Below, in pieces: positions 8,913 through 17,679 of a stretch of 33,326 nt of DNA. The DNA is taken from positions 1 through 33,326 of the forward strand of contig JAJDBI010000307.1 in NCBI GenBank assembly GCA_029261435.1, in the 5' to 3' direction. The position numbers were made by a program, and so were the translations under genes. Origin of the DNA: Nitrospinaceae bacterium. GTDB lineage: Bacteria > Nitrospinota > Nitrospinia > Nitrospinales > VA-1. The stretch's first letter is position 1. The number at the start of each line of letters is the position of its first letter. The notes beneath the pieces were generated by a model, which did not search any database, was not told where the DNA came from, and was given only the letters and a program-made list of their open reading frames with translations.

Positions 8913-9044
8913 ATCCCAACTAATTTAGACCTGTTTTTTTGTAAGTTTTGCCCCTTTGAGGCGACACTTTATTGTGCTACGATTTGTTTGTTAATTTATA
9001 TGTAGTTATCTATATGTTTCTATATATGGAATGGGGGAGGGGGT

Positions 9045-9914
9045 ATGAGAGGAAGTGTGAGGGGTTGGGTCGGGTTGGTTTTGTTTCTGGCCGTGAGTTT
9101 CCCCTTTGCAGTTGCTGCGGATACCGGACCCCGGATCCAGATCGTCGGGTCGACCACGGTTTTACCTGTGGTTTCAAGATCAGCACAAAAATTCATGGAA
9201 TCATCATCCAGCCGTATTCTGGTCAACGCTGGCGGCTCGGGAGTGGGAATACATTCTGTGGCCGGGGGGCGCGCTGATATTGGCATGGCATCGCGCGGTA
9301 TTTCCCCAGACGAGAATAAACGGTTCGAGAAGTCCTATCTAATAGTTCATTCAGTGGGGCTTGATGCGGTGGCCTGCGTGGTTTCGTCTGAAATTTTTCA
9401 AGCCGGGGTCAGACGATTAACGGCTCGGCAGATTGCCGGGATATATTTGGGGGAAATTCGCAACTGGAAAGAGGTTGGAGGGCCGAATAGAAAGATTGTG
9501 GTTGTCGATAAGGAACGGCATCGAGGAACCCGCCATGTTTTCATGCAATATATTTTTGGAAATGCCTCGCAAAGAACGCCGGGAACGCTTTTGGTAACCG
9601 GATCAAATAATGAGGAGCAGGCCAAGATAGCGCAAAGTGACTCGGCCATTGGTATGTTGTCTTTCAACTGGATGAATGATGATGTAAAAGCAGTGTCGAT
9701 CCTAGACCAGGGGAAAGAAATTCTGCCGACCTGGGAAGCGGTCAGGCAGGGAAGTTATCCGATTGTTCGAAAATTGAATTTCATAACAGCCGGACAACCG
9801 AAGGGTGAAATTAAAGCTTTTATAGATTTTGTCAAAGGTCCAGAAGGCCAAAAAATAGTTGCAGAAAGTGGTTATATCCCTATTGGAAACCCTAAATCTA
9901 AAAGGCTGAATTAA
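9045..9914 (+). CDS. pstS: Periplasmic phosphate-binding protein PstS
   Basis: A 289-residue protein with an N-terminal signal peptide (hydrophobic VGLVLFLAVSFPFAVA, probable cleavage after AVAA). The PstS-type ligand-binding signatures follow: IVGSTTVLPV, NAGGSGVGIHSVAGGRADIGMASRG, and YLGEIRNWKEVGG. It binds phosphate in the periplasm and hands it to the PstCAB transporter encoded directly downstream. The ATG is preceded by GGGGGAGGGGG, a strong ribosome site. The stop overlaps the pstC start by one base. The family also includes SphX and PstS-like paralogs, but the full pstSCAB arrangement makes PstS the best call. Confidence 0.93.
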   Translation: MRGSVRGWVGLVLFLAVSFPFAVAADTGPRIQIVGSTTVLPVVSRSAQKFMESSSSRILVNAGGSGVGIHSVAGGRADIGMASRGISPDENKRFEKSYLIVHSVGLDAVACVVSSEIFQAGVRRLTARQIAGIYLGEIRNWKEVGGPNRKIVVVDKERHRGTRHVFMQYIFGNASQRTPGTLLVTGSNNEEQAKIAQSDSAIGMLSFNWMNDDVKAVSILDQGKEILPTWEAVRQGSYPIVRKLNFITAGQPKGEIKAFIDFVKGPEGQKIVAESGYIPIGNPKSKRLN

Positions 9915-10783
9915 TGCATGCTTCTATTGGTGCCCGTCAACTTGAGCCTGTAGGCTGGATTTTTGCCGCATTGAATTTAATTTTCCTTGTAAGTGCTATG
10001 GGGCTCGGCATTTTTCTGGTAGTGGAGTCTGTCCCGATTTTGCGTTTGGAGGGTGTGGACTTTTGGCTAGGAGACGACTGGTGGGTGGGCGAATCTTTTG
10101 GTGCCTTGCCGATGATTTGTGGTTCGCTGATGGTTACTGGTTTAGCGACACTATTGGTGCTGCCGGTGGCTCTTTCTGGTGCTTTGTTCACTTCTGAATA
10201 CTTGTCACCTCCTTTCCGCAGAAGGGTGAAGGGAATCATGGAATTGTTGGCCGGGGTGCCCGGTATTATTTACGGTCTGCTTGGTGTTTCTTTTTTAACC
10301 GTGGGGGTTAAGGACGCATTAAACCTGCTTGATGGAAATACACTTTTTACCGCGGGTCTCCTGCTCGCAATCATGATTCTACCGATGATCTTGACTTTGT
10401 CGGAAGATGCCCTTCATTCAGTTTCTTCCGAGTTTCGTGAAGCCGCTGAAAGCCTGGGACTCACTAAACTGCAAACTGCTCTGCGGGTGGTTTTACCGCA
10501 GTCCGTGCCGGGCATTGTGGGAGCTGTGTTGCTGGGAATAGGGCGGGCAATGGGAGAAACTATCGCGGTGATGCTGGTGGTTGGCAGTCTCGACAGGGTG
10601 CCCGGATTCAATCTTTTTGCTTCGGGTCAGACTATTCCCTCCAAGTTGGGCCGTGAGGCGGCGGAAGCATTGGGCAGTGGACTGCACTGGAATGCTCTGA
10701 TGGCTTTGGGATTTACTTTGTTTTTAGTTGTGGCAATTTTAACTTTTTCAGGCCACCTCTTTATTAAACGGAACAGTCAGTGA
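9914..10783 (+). CDS. pstC: Phosphate ABC transporter permease PstC
   Basis: A 289-residue inner-membrane permease with about six hydrophobic helices. The EAA-type loop that docks on the ATPase is visible as FREAAESLGLTKLQTALRVVLPQSVPGIVGAVLLGIGRAMGE (about residues 174-214), as in PstC and CysT-type permeases. Its ATG overlaps the pstS stop (TAATG) and its own stop overlaps the pstA GTG (GTGA), so the operon is translationally coupled. Together with PstA it forms the membrane channel of the high-affinity phosphate importer. Assignment as PstC rather than PstA follows from gene order. Confidence 0.92.
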   Translation: MHASIGARQLEPVGWIFAALNLIFLVSAMGLGIFLVVESVPILRLEGVDFWLGDDWWVGESFGALPMICGSLMVTGLATLLVLPVALSGALFTSEYLSPPFRRRVKGIMELLAGVPGIIYGLLGVSFLTVGVKDALNLLDGNTLFTAGLLLAIMILPMILTLSEDALHSVSSEFREAAESLGLTKLQTALRVVLPQSVPGIVGAVLLGIGRAMGETIAVMLVVGSLDRVPGFNLFASGQTIPSKLGREAAEALGSGLHWNALMALGFTLFLVVAILTFSGHLFIKRNSQ

Positions 10784-11628
10784 ATGCAATAATGGCTGAG
10801 AAAATGGTGCGGGTTCTTATTGGGTGCATCACATTTTTAATTGTCGCTCTATTGTTTTCTATTCTGGGTGTTATGTTGCTTAAAGGATTACCCGCGATGC
10901 ATGCTGGTTTCCTTTTTGAAGAGTCGAGAGATTTCGGTCGTGCGGGTGGTGTTTATTATCAGTCGATAGGGACATTGATTCTAATGGGGGTCGCAGTTCT
11001 ATGGAGCTTACCAGTGGCTCTAGGCTCGGTGCTATTCCAGACAGAGTATCTGGATACTGGAAAGTTAAAAACTTTTTTAACTCAATTGACCTATATTCTC
11101 AATGCCACCCCTACAATTTTATTTGGACTGGTGGGTTATTTATTGTTTGGGGTTTATCTGGATACAGGTGTTTCTTGGGTGACGGGATCGTTAATTTTGG
11201 CCGTGATGATTTTGCCAACTTTGCAGGTGAGCATCCGAGAAGCGGTGGAAGCCTTGCCGGAAAAATATCGTGAGGCGGGCATGGCATTGGGTCTTTCGAG
11301 GCCAACCCAGATTTGGCGAATCATTCTGCCCCAGAGTTTTTATGGAATTGTGACGGGAGTTTTTCTGGGATTAGCCCGGGCCGCGGGAGAAACAGCGGCG
11401 ATCATGTTCACCGCGACCACATTTTCAGGGATTCAATTTCCGCAATCGTTTTCTGATCCGGTACCCACTTTGCAGACTCACATTCTGGTTCTGGCTCAGG
11501 AGGCGTCCAATCCAGAATCTATTGCACAGGCCTGGGGAGCTGGTTTGGTATTGTTGGGGCTGGTTTTTTTGCTGACGCTGACGGCCTGGGCATTCAGGGC
11601 CAGAGTGGTTATGGAGTCGGAATTATGA
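10780..11628 (+). CDS. pstA: Phosphate ABC transporter permease PstA
   Basis: A 282-residue permease, the usual PstA length. The PstA-typical YQSIGTLILMGVAVLWSLPVALGS segment comes early. The ATPase-docking loop is visible as IREAVEALPEKYREAGMALGLSRPTQIWRIILPQSFYGIVTG, with the following GLARAAGETAAIMFTA helix. The start is a GTG inside the pstC stop; an ATG four codons later is possible. The stop overlaps the pstB ATG by four bases (ATGA). Confidence 0.92.
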   Translation: MNAIMAEKMVRVLIGCITFLIVALLFSILGVMLLKGLPAMHAGFLFEESRDFGRAGGVYYQSIGTLILMGVAVLWSLPVALGSVLFQTEYLDTGKLKTFLTQLTYILNATPTILFGLVGYLLFGVYLDTGVSWVTGSLILAVMILPTLQVSIREAVEALPEKYREAGMALGLSRPTQIWRIILPQSFYGIVTGVFLGLARAAGETAAIMFTATTFSGIQFPQSFSDPVPTLQTHILVLAQEASNPESIAQAWGAGLVLLGLVFLLTLTAWAFRARVVMESEL

Positions 11629-12368
11629 TTCAGTTCAAAAACTTTGTCGCCGCATTTGGTGGAAGAAAAGTTATTCGAGCGTTGACCTTCAACCTGCCTG
11701 CAAACTCCATCACCGCCATTATTGGAGCATCGGGTTCAGGAAAAACAACTCTCCTGCGTGCTCTTTGCAGGATGAATGACCGTGTCAAAAATTTCCGGGT
11801 TGAGGGAAATGTTCTTATTGATGGGATGGATATTTATCGACCTGATACAGATGTCTATGCACTGAGAAGAAACGTCGGGCTGGTTTTTCAGAAGCCCTGC
11901 GTATTTCCAAAGAGTATTTTTGACAATGCTGTTTTTGGAGTCAAAGAAAAGATGCACCGGAAGGAGTACCCTGACCTGGTGGAGAAAGTTTTGCGTGAAG
12001 TGTTTCTTTGGGAGGAAGTCAAAGACCGGCTTGGAGAAAAAGCCACCACGCTTTCACAAGGACAACAACAGAGACTTACTCTGGCTCGTACTCTGGCGGT
12101 AGGACCGCAGGTCCTGTTGATGGATGAGCCAACCTCCTCACTGGACCCCAAATCAACGGCGGCGATTGAAAAACTGGTTCAGTCTTTAAAGAGCAGACAT
12201 ACTATTTTGTGGGTCACGCATCAACACGATCAGGCTCACTCTATTGCCGACAAGGTTTTGATTATTGAGAACGGTCAGATCGCACCTTTTGAGACTCCAG
12301 TTGCGCGACCGGAACAATCCTCCTCCTTCACCAGGGTCTTGCAGAATGTGCAAGAATATCCTGAATAA
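11625..12368 (+). CDS. pstB: Phosphate ABC transporter ATP-binding protein PstB
   Basis: A 247-residue ABC ATPase. Walker A is GASGSGKTT (residues 34-42), a Q-loop VFQKPCVFPKSIFDN follows, the signature is LSQGQQQRLTLARTL, Walker B is VLLMDEPTSSLD, and the switch His lies in WVTHQH. The FPKSIFDNAVFG context and RMND motif are typical of PstB. The signature has Gln in place of the usual Gly (LSGGQ to LSQGQ), a tolerated variant. It powers phosphate import by PstCA in the cytosol. The operon ends here: phoU, which often follows pstB, is absent, and a TPR gene comes next. Confidence 0.93.
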   Translation: MIQFKNFVAAFGGRKVIRALTFNLPANSITAIIGASGSGKTTLLRALCRMNDRVKNFRVEGNVLIDGMDIYRPDTDVYALRRNVGLVFQKPCVFPKSIFDNAVFGVKEKMHRKEYPDLVEKVLREVFLWEEVKDRLGEKATTLSQGQQQRLTLARTLAVGPQVLLMDEPTSSLDPKSTAAIEKLVQSLKSRHTILWVTHQHDQAHSIADKVLIIENGQIAPFETPVARPEQSSSFTRVLQNVQEYPE

Positions 12369-12439
12369 AACCCTTCTCTTTCAATCAGCTTTCCAACCCC
12401 TTATAATTGAACCATCATATTTTTTTAAAGAGGCGGGGT

Positions 12440-14017
12440 TTGGCTAAGAAGAAGAACAAAAAGAAGCAGGAACTCTCATCCTTCAGCAGCGAAGGCAGGG
12501 GTCTTTCCACGTTAGGGGAAAAGCTCAAGAGCAGTAACCCTGATTTAGTGGAGCGGTTTGAGGCCATTCAGGGGATAGAACTGACAGTGCCAAGGTTGGT
12601 GCAGGTTATGGAAGATCTTCTTCCCTATCCTTGGGACGATATTGAGTTGTTTGAGGAGGCGATCAAACTCACAGCCCAGGGATTCTATGGGGAAGCGGTC
12701 GCGGTTTGTGGTGATGTATTGCGGCTCAGCCCCAATGCTTATCCTGCCTATCACCTTCTGGGGCATATTTTTGGGGCGATGGGGAATCATCGGGAAGAGA
12801 TTGAGCATTACCGCAAGGCTGTCCGGCTCAAACCCAATTACCCACAAATTTATTTTGATATGGCTACGGCGTATTGGATTTCTGGAAAAGAAAAAAAATC
12901 ATTCACAACCTTAAAAAAAACCATACCTATGGCACCGGATTTTGCGGTGGCGGATTATTGGCTGACTTTCATTTTTGATCGGTTGGGAAGAAATCGTGAT
13001 ATTTACCAGGTTTCTGAAGGCGACGCGTTAGTTGCTACTGAAACCTTCGCTCAGGTATGCGGACTTCTTGGTGCTGCATTTTTAGAATATGGTTACCATA
13101 CCTCAGCGCGTCAGGCATTTAAAAAGGCGGTGCGGGTGTGCCCAGATTTTGCTGAAGGCCATTACCAGTTAGGGATGCTTCATCTTAAAAAACTGCGGAA
13201 CCCAAAACGCGCGGAAAAATATCTGGAAACTGCGGAGCAACTTTATATCCGAAGAAATGATTTCCCCAGGGCAGCATTGGCGCATCAGCTATATCGTCCA
13301 AAGGGGGAGGTTCATGATCAAGACAAGGCTTCCAACGAATGGTTGAAAGAAGGGTTGCGCCTCCAGGGACTGGGCCGGTATCAAGAGGCGGTGGATGCCT
13401 ATCGGATGGCTCAGGGTTTTAGACCTGATTTTCTGGACGCCTTTTACAATATGGGAGTGGCTTATGGATGCATGGAGGAAAATGGTATTGATGCTTTGCA
13501 TAAGGCTGTATGGGTTTTCAAAAAATCGATAGATATTAATGCGGAATTTATTCACTCCTACACGGCTTTGGGAGCATCTTATATAAAGCAGGGCGAGTTG
13601 GAGTTGGCCATTCAGGTGTTGACCCGAGCGTTGGGAGTCGACCCGGAAGATTCAAATGTTTATTATTATCTGGGCATTGCCTGTCGCATGAACATGCAAA
13701 TTGCCCAGGCTGTGGATTATATGAGACAGGCCGTAGCTCTTAAACCCGACTCGATGCAAGTTCAATTTTATTTTGGTTTGTCTCTAATGGACTATGGATT
13801 ATTTGATGAGGCCGGTGCTGCATTTCGGGAAGTTGTGCGGATTAAACCTGATTTTGCCGAGGGACATCTAATATTAGGAAAATTATATCGCGAAAACTTG
13901 TCGGAGTTGGACAAGTCACTCCATCACCTGAAGAAGGCTGAAAAACTTTTTGTGAAGTTGGAGGATTATCAGCGCGTCGGAGAAATTCGTCAACTTCTCA
14001 GTCGACGGTCTGCATGA
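12440..14017 (+). CDS. Cytosolic tetratricopeptide-repeat protein
   Basis: A 525-residue protein that starts with a lysine-rich tail (AKKKNKKKQ) and continues as TPR helix pairs, for example AVAVCGDVLRLSPNAYPAYH, ALHKAVWVFKKSIDINAEF and AIQVLTRALGVDPEDSNVYY. Roughly eight to ten TPR units are visible in two blocks (about residues 70-270 and 310-500). I chose the TTG at 12440 because AAAGAGG sits six bases before it; the frame is open upstream to a TTG at 12407 without a ribosome site. TPRs bind partner proteins; nothing marks an enzyme. The gene lies 71 bases after pstB and runs straight into the next gene. The function is unknown. Confidence 0.85.
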   Translation: MAKKKNKKKQELSSFSSEGRGLSTLGEKLKSSNPDLVERFEAIQGIELTVPRLVQVMEDLLPYPWDDIELFEEAIKLTAQGFYGEAVAVCGDVLRLSPNAYPAYHLLGHIFGAMGNHREEIEHYRKAVRLKPNYPQIYFDMATAYWISGKEKKSFTTLKKTIPMAPDFAVADYWLTFIFDRLGRNRDIYQVSEGDALVATETFAQVCGLLGAAFLEYGYHTSARQAFKKAVRVCPDFAEGHYQLGMLHLKKLRNPKRAEKYLETAEQLYIRRNDFPRAALAHQLYRPKGEVHDQDKASNEWLKEGLRLQGLGRYQEAVDAYRMAQGFRPDFLDAFYNMGVAYGCMEENGIDALHKAVWVFKKSIDINAEFIHSYTALGASYIKQGELELAIQVLTRALGVDPEDSNVYYYLGIACRMNMQIAQAVDYMRQAVALKPDSMQVQFYFGLSLMDYGLFDEAGAAFREVVRIKPDFAEGHLILGKLYRENLSELDKSLHHLKKAEKLFVKLEDYQRVGEIRQLLSRRSA

Positions 14018-14026
14018 TTGTTACTT

Positions 14027-15295
14027 ATGTATGAAAAAACTTTTAAGATGAAAAGCTGCTTATTTCTGTTTGGAGCATTGTTTTTTGCTTTGGTTACTGT
14101 CAGAGCAGAGGCTATCTCCAGTGCCCGTCTGGAAAACCTGACGGCCGATGAAATGTCAGCGCTTGCCCTTAAGGATTCCATGTACTACCATTTTGACGAG
14201 TGGTTCTCCCGTTTTCAGGGAGAAATCAACCGTCTGAAATCGGCAGTACCCTCCCTGGAAAACCGAGTGGAATTGATGAAATTCCATTTCAATTATGCTG
14301 GCCTGCTGGGAGAACTTTGTCACACGTTGGCTTTCACCAGTAAATATCAGGATGACAAAATTGCTGATAAGTTTTTGTATCACAGTCGGCAGGTCAAGGA
14401 CCTGGCTCATGATGTTCTGGATGACGAGTCTGTTACAGAGAGCCAGGAAGCTCAGGCAAATTTATTTCTGGGGGCCTCGGAAGGTTATATTGGGATCTTT
14501 GAATATGGACAAGGCAATCTCATCGAGGCTCTGGTCAATGGGTTTCAGGCTGACAACCACCTTGAAAAGGCTCTTCTGCTAAATCCTGAACTTGTCGACG
14601 CCTATTTTGGCTTGGGGATGTATCGTTATGGTAACAGCCGACTTGGAGGGTTTGGCAACCTGATCATGCAGGGAGGAAAAGACCATCGGCTCGTTGGCCT
14701 GAATCATATTGAACACTCCATTCTAAATGGAGGCGCGTCTCAACCACTGGCATTAAAGACTCTGGCCTGGTTTTATATTTCTGAACAGATCAACCCGGAA
14801 AATAAAGGACTCCCTCAGGAAAATCCTTTATCAAGGAAGAAGACTCGGCAAAATGCCATCGCCCTGTTGATCGACTTGGAAAACCGCTACTTCAAACAAC
14901 CGGCACCCTATCCCCACTTTCAAGGCAATAAGGAGCTGGCCATCATGAAGGCATTGCAGTCTGTGTTGGATAAGGACTATGTCAAGGCTGGTGTTGAGTT
15001 TAAAAAAGTACTCGCAATTATTGACCACTTGCAGAATCGGGGATTTCAAATCAATCCGCAATTGACGCAGTCGGTGGAAGCAGGGATTGAATTCTGCAAA
15101 CTTATGTTATTGCAGTCATCTGAAGGGAAAGAAAAACAGTCTGCTTGCTTGAAGGTGAATGAACAGATGAACTTTTTGAATGGTGGTGGCTCTATGGTTG
15201 AGTACGATTCCAAGAAAATCCGTCGAGAACTGCACGCGGTGTTTTCGGAGGCTTTGAATCAAATGGCAGAAAAAATGCATTGTGAGCATGGTTAA
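14027..15295 (+). CDS. Exported helical-repeat-like protein of unknown function
   Basis: About 422 residues. A signal peptide is clear from MKSCLFLFGALFFALVTVRAEA, so the mature protein is probably periplasmic. The start could be the ATG at 14027 or the one at 14048 at the head of the signal peptide; neither has a convincing ribosome site, and coupling to the TPR gene (stop at 14017) is likely. The body is helical, with TPR-like signatures such as HLEKALLLNPELVDAYFGLGMYRYGNS (residues ~170-200) and FKKVLAIIDHL. I do not recognise a named family. The adjoining TPR gene may encode a functional partner on the cytosolic side. Confidence 0.75.
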   Translation: MYEKTFKMKSCLFLFGALFFALVTVRAEAISSARLENLTADEMSALALKDSMYYHFDEWFSRFQGEINRLKSAVPSLENRVELMKFHFNYAGLLGELCHTLAFTSKYQDDKIADKFLYHSRQVKDLAHDVLDDESVTESQEAQANLFLGASEGYIGIFEYGQGNLIEALVNGFQADNHLEKALLLNPELVDAYFGLGMYRYGNSRLGGFGNLIMQGGKDHRLVGLNHIEHSILNGGASQPLALKTLAWFYISEQINPENKGLPQENPLSRKKTRQNAIALLIDLENRYFKQPAPYPHFQGNKELAIMKALQSVLDKDYVKAGVEFKKVLAIIDHLQNRGFQINPQLTQSVEAGIEFCKLMLLQSSEGKEKQSACLKVNEQMNFLNGGGSMVEYDSKKIRRELHAVFSEALNQMAEKMHCEHG

Positions 15296-15358
15296 AAGCT
15301 GAAAATTGTATGGGTTTCCATAACCTCTTCTGGTGTAAGGAATTGCCATTTGAGTCGA

Positions 15359-15392
15359 CCAACTTAACAGGCAAATTTAAGTTGGTTTTTTT
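15359..15392 (+). terminator. Intrinsic terminator hairpin with T7 tract
   Basis: CCAACTTAA (15359-15367) and TTAAGTTGG (15377-15385) form a perfect 9-bp stem with a 9-base loop, followed at once by seven T residues (15386-15392). It lies 64 bases after the exported-protein stop. Oddly, the ATG of the DUF3179 gene begins on the very next base, so the terminator occupies the place where a ribosome site would be. Confidence 0.75.
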
Positions 15393-16322
15393 ATGCTGAA
15401 ACAGACAGGAAAATATTTTTTAAAGAGCCTATACGGTTTATGTGTTGTTGTGATGCTTTGTGGGTTTGATACCACCCGACACAGCATTCCCATCGATGAT
15501 ATTTATGATGGAGGACCGGGGAAGGATGGCATTCCTGCTATTCTCAAGCCCCAATTTATATCCGCCGAGGAAGCCGATAAAACGCTACTGAAAAAGGATG
15601 ATCGTGTTCTGGGGTATGTTCACAATGGTCATGCCAGGGCGTATCCCATTAAAATTCTGAACTGGCATGAGATTGTCAATGATCGTGTTGGTGGGACTTC
15701 ACTTGTGGTGACTTATTGCCCTCTTTGTGGAACCGGCATGGTGTTTGACGCCCAGGTGAAAGGGCGTAATCTCACATTTGGAGTGTCGGGCCTGCTCTAC
15801 CAAAGCGATATGTTGCTTTACGATCATCAAACGAAAAGCCTCTGGTCGCAAATTAAATCGGAGGCGGTGACTGGACATCTGACCGGCTCCCGTTTAAAAC
15901 TTCTTTCTTCCACACATACGAATTGGGCGAGTTGGAAATCGAAACATCCGAAGACCAAAGTGTTGTCGGATAATACTGGATACCAACGGGATTATGATCG
16001 TGATCCCTATCAGGGTTATGAAACCAGTGAGCGACTGATGTTCGGGGTGAGCACGAAGAGCCGGAAGTACCATCCCAAGGAAAAGGTGATTGGCATAGAA
16101 TTAGGAAAAGTCACCAAAGCTTATGCTTTTTCTGAGTTGAGTAAGGTAGACTCCCCTGTCAAAGATGTTCTGGGAAAAATACCTGTCCAGATTTTTTATG
16201 ATGGCAATACCAGAACGGCCGTTATCCGGAACAAAAACAACCGTGAGTTGCCTTCTGTAGTAGGGTTTTGGTTTGCCTGGTACGTGTTTCATCCTGAAAC
16301 CCGTATTTTCTCAGCTAGATAA
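15393..16322 (+). CDS. Exported DUF3179-family protein
   Basis: A 309-residue protein with an N-terminal hydrophobic segment (LKSLYGLCVVVMLCGF), probably a signal peptide. The DUF3179 core follows: IPAILKPQFISAEEADKTLLKKDD, RAYPIKILNWHEIVND, the cysteine motif YCPLCGTGMVFD (about residues 109-120), and SDMLLYDHQTKSLWSQ. DUF3179 proteins are extracytoplasmic with a conserved CPLC pair, and their biochemical role is not established. The start codon follows the T tract of a terminator without any ribosome site, yet later starts would remove the signal sequence. Either the message is leaderless or read-through occurs. It is convergent with msrB, 13 bases apart. Confidence 0.85.
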   Translation: MLKQTGKYFLKSLYGLCVVVMLCGFDTTRHSIPIDDIYDGGPGKDGIPAILKPQFISAEEADKTLLKKDDRVLGYVHNGHARAYPIKILNWHEIVNDRVGGTSLVVTYCPLCGTGMVFDAQVKGRNLTFGVSGLLYQSDMLLYDHQTKSLWSQIKSEAVTGHLTGSRLKLLSSTHTNWASWKSKHPKTKVLSDNTGYQRDYDRDPYQGYETSERLMFGVSTKSRKYHPKEKVIGIELGKVTKAYAFSELSKVDSPVKDVLGKIPVQIFYDGNTRTAVIRNKNNRELPSVVGFWFAWYVFHPETRIFSAR

Positions 16323-16335
16323 TTGTATTGTGGGG

Positions 16336-16740
16336 TCAGGAGGATTCTGTTTTGTGTAGAACGAGAGATGCAGAGTTGATGCAGTAACGAAGCCCCGTAG
16401 GCTCAGGACCATCTTCAAACACATGTCCCAGATGAGAATCGCAGTTGCTGCATAAAACTTCCGTCCTTCGCATGAAGAAGAGAGTGTCCTGTTCGGTAGC
16501 GATACTTTCAGGGGTTAGTGGCTGATAATAGCTTGGCCACCCAGTGCCTGAATCAAATTTAGTGATGGAGGAGAATAAGGGTGTGTCGCAACATGCGCAG
16601 TGATAGTTCCCTCGGTCATGGCAGTCCCAATACTTCCCTGAGAAGGCTTGTTCGGTGCCTTTTTTTCTGCAGACCTTAAACTGCTCCTCGGACAAAACTT
16701 CTCGCCACTCGCTTTCGGTTTTGGTTATTTTTTCTGGCAA
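16336..16740 (-). CDS. msrB: Peptide-methionine (R)-S-oxide reductase MsrB
   Basis: A 134-residue protein of standard length. Structural zinc cysteines C48/C51 (YHCACC) and C97/C100 (CSNC) are present. The catalytic cysteine C120 lies in GLRYCINSASL, and the substrate-pocket motif FDSGTGWPS is intact. It reduces methionine-R-sulfoxide in oxidised proteins using thioredoxin. The secondary resolving cysteine some members carry in the GTGW loop is absent (Thr), so recycling may be direct or use another Cys. No signal peptide, so cytosolic. It lies 25 bases after the anti-sigma gene and is probably transcribed with it and the ECF sigma factor. Confidence 0.95.
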   Translation of the reverse strand: MPEKITKTESEWREVLSEEQFKVCRKKGTEQAFSGKYWDCHDRGNYHCACCDTPLFSSITKFDSGTGWPSYYQPLTPESIATEQDTLFFMRRTEVLCSNCDSHLGHVFEDGPEPTGLRYCINSASLVLHKTESS

Positions 16741-16765
16741 AATTGTTATCCTTTCAAGAACTCGG

Positions 16766-17044
16766 TTAACTTTTTTCCGCGATCCATTTTTTAATTTTTT
16801 CTTTTACTTCGGGCTTCATGCTGGTGTCTTCTCGAACTTTGGCTTCTTCCTTCCCCAGCGACTGCGCCATTTTGCAAATCATATCCAACTGTTTATTATA
16901 TATTTCGCAGAGCCCACATATGGCAAGATGCATTTTAAGTCGGGTCCGGTCACAAAAAGGCAGGGGATGATCCTGGCTTTCTGAAATAAGCGGGTAGACA
17001 TCCTTGCAGGTTATTTTAAGTGCTTTCATCATTCCATCAAACAT
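16766..17044 (-). CDS. Small zinc-type anti-sigma factor (ZAS-like), putative
   Basis: A 92-residue soluble protein. The H39-x3-C43-x2-C46 arrangement (MHLAICGLC) is the HxxxCxxC signature of zinc-binding anti-sigma domains, followed by helical residues. C13 and C31 lie ahead and could supply the fourth ligand. Its position 12 bases downstream of an ECF sigma gene is the usual place for the cognate anti-sigma factor. Known members hold the sigma factor inactive and release it on oxidation of the cysteines. No membrane helix is present, so it is cytosolic. The ATG at 17044 has further in-frame ATG codons within six residues. The call rests on motif plus context. Confidence 0.75.
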   Translation of the reverse strand: MFDGMMKALKITCKDVYPLISESQDHPLPFCDRTRLKMHLAICGLCEIYNKQLDMICKMAQSLGKEEAKVREDTSMKPEVKEKIKKWIAEKS

Positions 17045-17056
17045 ATATCACTATCT

Positions 17057-17620
17057 CTATTTCGTGTTGAGCCAGTTGGACTCCATGCACAGTTTGAGCT
17101 GGTTTCTGGCTCGGTGCAGGATGACCCATAAATTGGTCGGTTTTATATCAAATTCGTTACAAATTTTCTCGGAACTCAGGCCATCTATTTCTTTCATGAC
17201 GAATAATTTACGGAACTTATCGGGCAACCCTTCCAGACACGTAGCCAGAACCTGTGCAAGTTCGCTATTTTCTGCGGCCTTTTCAGGGTCCATGTTCCAA
17301 CTTGTCGGCTTGGGATTCATATGCCCGCTGGAATCAAATTGAATGCGATCAGTCTCCTCGCTTGAAGTCGGGTCGATAGAAATATGCTTTTTGGAACTTC
17401 TAAAATAATCCATGATCTTATGTTTGAGAATCCCAAACAACCAGGTTTTTTCCGAAGATTTTCCGGCAAAAGTGTGTTGCGACTTTAACGCGGCAAAGAA
17501 AGTGGCCTGAACCAGCTCGTCTGCGGCTTCAGGGTCTTTAACCCGTACAAGCGAAAATCGATACATCATATCGGCATAAAGGTCTACCCAGTTTTGCGGG
17601 TCCAAAGTTTCTTTACTCAT
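17057..17620 (-). CDS. ECF-type RNA polymerase sigma factor
   Basis: A 187-residue protein with region 2 (NWVDLYADMMYRFSLVRVKDPEAADELVQATFFAALK, then KTWLFGILKHKIMDYFR) and region 4 (LPDKFRKLFVMKEIDGLSSEKICNEFDIKPTNLWVILHRARNQLK). Regions 1 and 3 are lacking, as usual in ECF sigma factors. It directs RNA polymerase to a small stress regulon and is probably held by the anti-sigma factor encoded next. MsrB in the same unit suggests a response to oxidants. The start lies back to back with an ArsR-family gene: the outermost possible ArsR start (GTG 17626) is five bases away. Confidence 0.92.
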   Translation of the reverse strand: MSKETLDPQNWVDLYADMMYRFSLVRVKDPEAADELVQATFFAALKSQHTFAGKSSEKTWLFGILKHKIMDYFRSSKKHISIDPTSSEETDRIQFDSSGHMNPKPTSWNMDPEKAAENSELAQVLATCLEGLPDKFRKLFVMKEIDGLSSEKICNEFDIKPTNLWVILHRARNQLKLCMESNWLNTK

Positions 17621-17679
17621 CGGTAGTGTTGCCTGGTTTAGACTTGAACGTGATAGAAGGAGCCCATATACTTGACCTC

